DNA from: Deltaproteobacteria bacterium
GTDB lineage: Bacteria > Desulfobacterota > Desulfarculia > Adiutricales > Adiutricaceae
Reading direction: 5' to 3'
Assembly: GCA_031269135.1 (NCBI GenBank)
Contig: JAISZP010000306.1
Location: forward strand, 1 to 6,967
Length of the DNA: 6,967 bases
In this document: one piece after another, positions 5,343-6,967 of the stretch
How the letters are laid out: each line of letters starts with the position of its first letter
Numbering within the stretch: position 1 is the first letter of the stretch
Made by a program: the position numbers and the translations under genes
Notes under the pieces: generated by a model
The model's database searches: none
What the model was told of the DNA's origin: nothing
What the model saw: only the letters and a program-made list of their open reading frames with translations

Positions 5343-5348
5343 AAAGGA
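5343..5348 (+). promoter_or_regulatory. Ribosome-binding site that fixes the TTG start of kdsA
   Basis: AAAGGA lies 6 nt before the TTG at 5355. No ATG or GTG in frame lies between it and the conserved core of KdsA, so it decides the start. Confidence 0.75.
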
Positions 5349-5354
5349 TAATCG

Positions 5355-6203
5355 TTGACCGAAACATCAACCAATACAGTGACCATCGGAACGGTCAAAA
5401 TCGGAGCGAGAGAGCCGTTGGCCGTAATAGCCGGTCCCTGCGTCATAGAGAGCATGGACGTCATGCGCAAAACCGCCGAGACTCTCAGCGCCCTCGCCCG
5501 GGATCTGGGAATCGGTTTGGTGTTTAAATCCAGCTTCGACAAAGCCAACCGTTCGTCGGGCGGCTCCTTCAGAGGCCCAGGCTTCGACGAGGGTTTGGAG
5601 GTCCTCTCTCGCCTAAAAAAAGAGTTTGATATCCCTATAATCAGCGACGTCCATGAGACATGGCAAGTGGAAAAAGCCTCTCAAGTTTTGGATGCCCTCC
5701 AGATCCCGGCTTTTTTAGCCAGACAGACGGATCTCTTGATCGCGGCTTCCGACAGCGGACTACCTTTAAACGTAAAAAAAGGCCAGTTCATGGCCCCTCA
5801 AGACATGGCTTTAGTGATCGAAAAGGTGTCGAGCCGCCCCAATTTCAAGGGGATCTGCCTCTGCGAACGAGGAACCACCTTCGGCTACCACAACCTGGTG
5901 GTGGATATGCGCTCTTTGGCCATAATGAGGGATATGGGCTGGCCCGTCGTCTTCGACGCCACCCACTCCGTCCAACTCCCCTCCGCCGGACAGGGCCGCT
6001 CCGGAGGAGAGAGGCGTTTCATCCCCACCTTAGCCAGAGCCGCCGTAGCGGTCGGGGTGGACGCCATCTTTATGGAAACGCACCCGCAGCCCGAAAAAGC
6101 CCTCTGCGACGGCCCGAACCAGTGGCCTTTGGACCAAGTCAAAGAGCTTTGGACAAATTTAAGAGATCTTCATCTTTACCTTAAAAATAAGGAGCGAATA
6201 TGA
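5355..6203 (+). CDS. kdsA: 3-deoxy-D-manno-octulosonate 8-phosphate synthase
   Basis: This 282-residue cytosolic enzyme condenses phosphoenolpyruvate with D-arabinose 5-phosphate to give Kdo 8-phosphate, for the inner core of lipopolysaccharide. The TIM-barrel signature runs throughout: IAGPCVIES (25-33), FKSSFDKANRSS (57-68), IPAFLARQTDLL (117-128), NVKKGQF (139-145), ERGTTFGYHNLVVD (171-184), DATHSVQLP (201-209) and METHPQPEKALCD (240-252). Cys29 in AGPC, with His204, Glu241 and Asp252, forms the metal site of the metal-dependent class (as in Aquifex); metal-independent enzymes such as that of E. coli have Asn at the Cys position. Length is normal. The start is TTG at 5355 with AAAGGA upstream; the first internal Met, at 34, would remove the catalytic Cys. 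It overlaps kdsC by 4 bp (ATGA). I see no clear promoter, so it may start within the repeat array or be reached from upstream. Confidence 0.97.
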   Translation: MTETSTNTVTIGTVKIGAREPLAVIAGPCVIESMDVMRKTAETLSALARDLGIGLVFKSSFDKANRSSGGSFRGPGFDEGLEVLSRLKKEFDIPIISDVHETWQVEKASQVLDALQIPAFLARQTDLLIAASDSGLPLNVKKGQFMAPQDMALVIEKVSSRPNFKGICLCERGTTFGYHNLVVDMRSLAIMRDMGWPVVFDATHSVQLPSAGQGRSGGERRFIPTLARAAVAVGVDAIFMETHPQPEKALCDGPNQWPLDQVKELWTNLRDLHLYLKNKERI

Positions 6204-6721
6204 CCAGCTTTTCCGTTTTTCCCCCGATAAAGTGGGTAGGCTTTGACGTCGATGGGGTTATGACCGACGGCGGCATAATCCTAGACGACAACGGGGGACA
6301 ACAAAAACGCTTTCACAGCCGAGACGGTCATGCTCTGAAGATGCTGATCAAAAGCGGGATAGCGGTCTCGATCATTACCGGCCGAAAAAGCGACGTGGTC
6401 GCCCTCAGAGCCAAGGAGACAGGGATTTTAGACGTCCATCAAGGAATAACGAATAAAGGCCTGGTATACCAAAAAATTCTGGCCGACCTTAGCCTTAGCC
6501 CCGAGGAGACCGCCTTTGCCGGAGACGATATAGTGGATCTGCCCATCATGACCCGCTGCGCCTTGCCGATGGCCCCAAAAGACGCAAGCATGGAAGCTCT
6601 AAAAGTCGCCAAATTCATCAGCGACTCCCCAGCCGGCTATGGGGCGGTCCGTGAGATGGTGAAATACATTCTTACCGGCTTAGGACACTGGGACAAGATG
6701 GTCGCCGGTTATAGCCTGTGA
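6200..6721 (+). CDS. kdsC: 3-deoxy-D-manno-octulosonate 8-phosphate phosphatase
   Basis: This 173-residue HAD-superfamily phosphatase hydrolyses Kdo 8-phosphate to Kdo and phosphate, the step after KdsA. Motif I is DVDGVMTDG (16-24), with nucleophile D16 and acid/base D18. HSRDGHALKML (39-49) is the KdsC substrate signature. Motif II is ITGR (59-62), the motif III lysine is K86 in ITNKG, and motif IV is GDDIVD (108-113). There is no cap domain, as usual for this tetrameric C0-type enzyme, and the length is typical. The ATG at 6200 overlaps the kdsA stop (ATGA), and AAGGAG at 6189-6194 sits inside the end of kdsA, so the two genes are translationally coupled. The protein ends at TGA 6719-6721. 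Confidence 0.96.
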   Translation: MTSFSVFPPIKWVGFDVDGVMTDGGIILDDNGGQQKRFHSRDGHALKMLIKSGIAVSIITGRKSDVVALRAKETGILDVHQGITNKGLVYQKILADLSLSPEETAFAGDDIVDLPIMTRCALPMAPKDASMEALKVAKFISDSPAGYGAVREMVKYILTGLGHWDKMVAGYSL

Positions 6722-6740
6722 TGGACAGCCGCCTCAAAAA

Positions 6741-6967
6741 ATGACCCAGCCCTCCCCAAAAAATGCCGAGAACCCGCTGGACGACGCCTGCGGCGATGCT
6801 GTTTCCAATGAAAAGGAGCCTGCCGATATAGCGCCGACGACAACCAGCCAAGTCGGCGAAAACTCGAATACGTCGGCGATTGGACCAACAAACCGACATT
6901 CAAGCGAGCAATCAAGGAAACTGGCAAGCAAACAGGCAAATAAACAAGAAAGCGAACAAGAAAAAAT
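6741..6967 (+). CDS. Partial hydrophilic ORF downstream of kdsC (possible lptC or disordered N-terminus)
   Basis: From ATG 6741 the frame stays open for 75 codons and runs off the right edge. The visible part is hydrophilic and low in complexity: MTQPSPKNAENPLDD, then acidic and Thr/Ser/Asn-rich stretches, then a Gln/Lys/Ser/Glu tail with a four-residue pattern ending mostly in Gln. It looks like a disordered N-terminal region. No domain is visible. In many Gram-negative genomes kdsC is followed by lptC, which has a transmembrane helix near its N-terminus. Here none has appeared by residue 75, so it would be an LptC with a long cytoplasmic extension, or something else. The start lies 19 nt after the kdsC stop with no clear ribosome-binding site. 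Three overlapping minus-strand frames over the same bases show no family and no start signal. Confidence 0.5.
   Translation, partial: MTQPSPKNAENPLDDACGDAVSNEKEPADIAPTTTSQVGENSNTSAIGPTNRHSSEQSRKLASKQANKQESEQEK
6901..6960. repeat. 12-bp periodic repeat inside the right-edge ORF
   Basis: Five units in 12-bp phase start at 6901: CAAGCGAGCAAT, CAAGGAAACTGG, CAAGCAAACAGG, CAAATAAACAAG and AAAGCGAACAAG. The period is a multiple of three, unlike the 13- and 14-bp arrays in non-coding spacers, and the frame of the ORF from 6741 stays open across it, giving a four-residue protein repeat. This supports the ORF being translated. Confidence 0.6.

Noticed and set aside
5167..5548. Minus-strand frames over the 14-bp array and the kdsA start
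   Set aside because: They read through the tandem repeat and the antisense of conserved kdsA sequence.
6672..6939. Three minus-strand frames at the right edge
   Set aside because: They are mutually overlapping, lack ribosome-binding sites and motifs, and one runs into kdsC; the plus-strand frame from 6741 fits the operon direction.

Overview
The window looks like ordinary chromosome of an anaerobic, Gram-negative, lipopolysaccharide-making bacterium. A CooC-type maturation ATPase points to nickel carbon monoxide dehydrogenase, and kdsA plus kdsC point to Kdo and therefore an outer membrane. DUF3786 and CooC together fit a Desulfobacterota (deltaproteobacterial) type of genome. That placement is inference: no rRNA or marker gene is present.

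Layout, left to right. A non-coding left edge (1-320) carries a 13-bp tandem repeat. A secreted TraB/GumN-family protein is encoded on the minus strand (321-1244). A 446-bp divergent spacer holds a promoter for each side and a hairpin-rich leader for the TraB gene. A DUF3786 protein follows on the plus strand (1691-2314). A 448-bp AT-rich spacer holds two further short repeats and two hairpins. Next is a tight two-gene unit, cooC (2763-3524) and a dGTPase-like HD hydrolase (3527-4708), separated by 2 bp. An AT-rich island of about 0.5 kb (4726-5233) carries a 63-codon unknown ORF and a broken reading frame. A 14-bp tandem repeat (5229-5340) leads into kdsA (5355-6203), which overlaps kdsC (6200-6721). 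A hydrophilic ORF (from 6741) runs off the right edge where lptC often lies.

The clearest functional unit is kdsA-kdsC: KdsA condenses phosphoenolpyruvate with arabinose 5-phosphate to give Kdo 8-phosphate, and KdsC removes the phosphate. CooC would serve a carbon monoxide dehydrogenase encoded outside the window. The dGTPase-like protein is co-transcribed with it, with no obvious functional link.

The unexpected content is between the genes. Several spacers carry their own short tandem repeat with a different unit (13, about 8, 15 and 14 bp), and the coding right edge has a 12-bp period. The unit sequences have drifted but the spacing is exact in the 13-, 14- and 15-bp arrays. The AT-rich island is bounded by a perfect 12-bp direct repeat that matches the 14-bp repeat unit, as if the island had entered a pre-existing array. 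I see no rRNA, tRNA, CRISPR array or transposase gene, and no complete new system.
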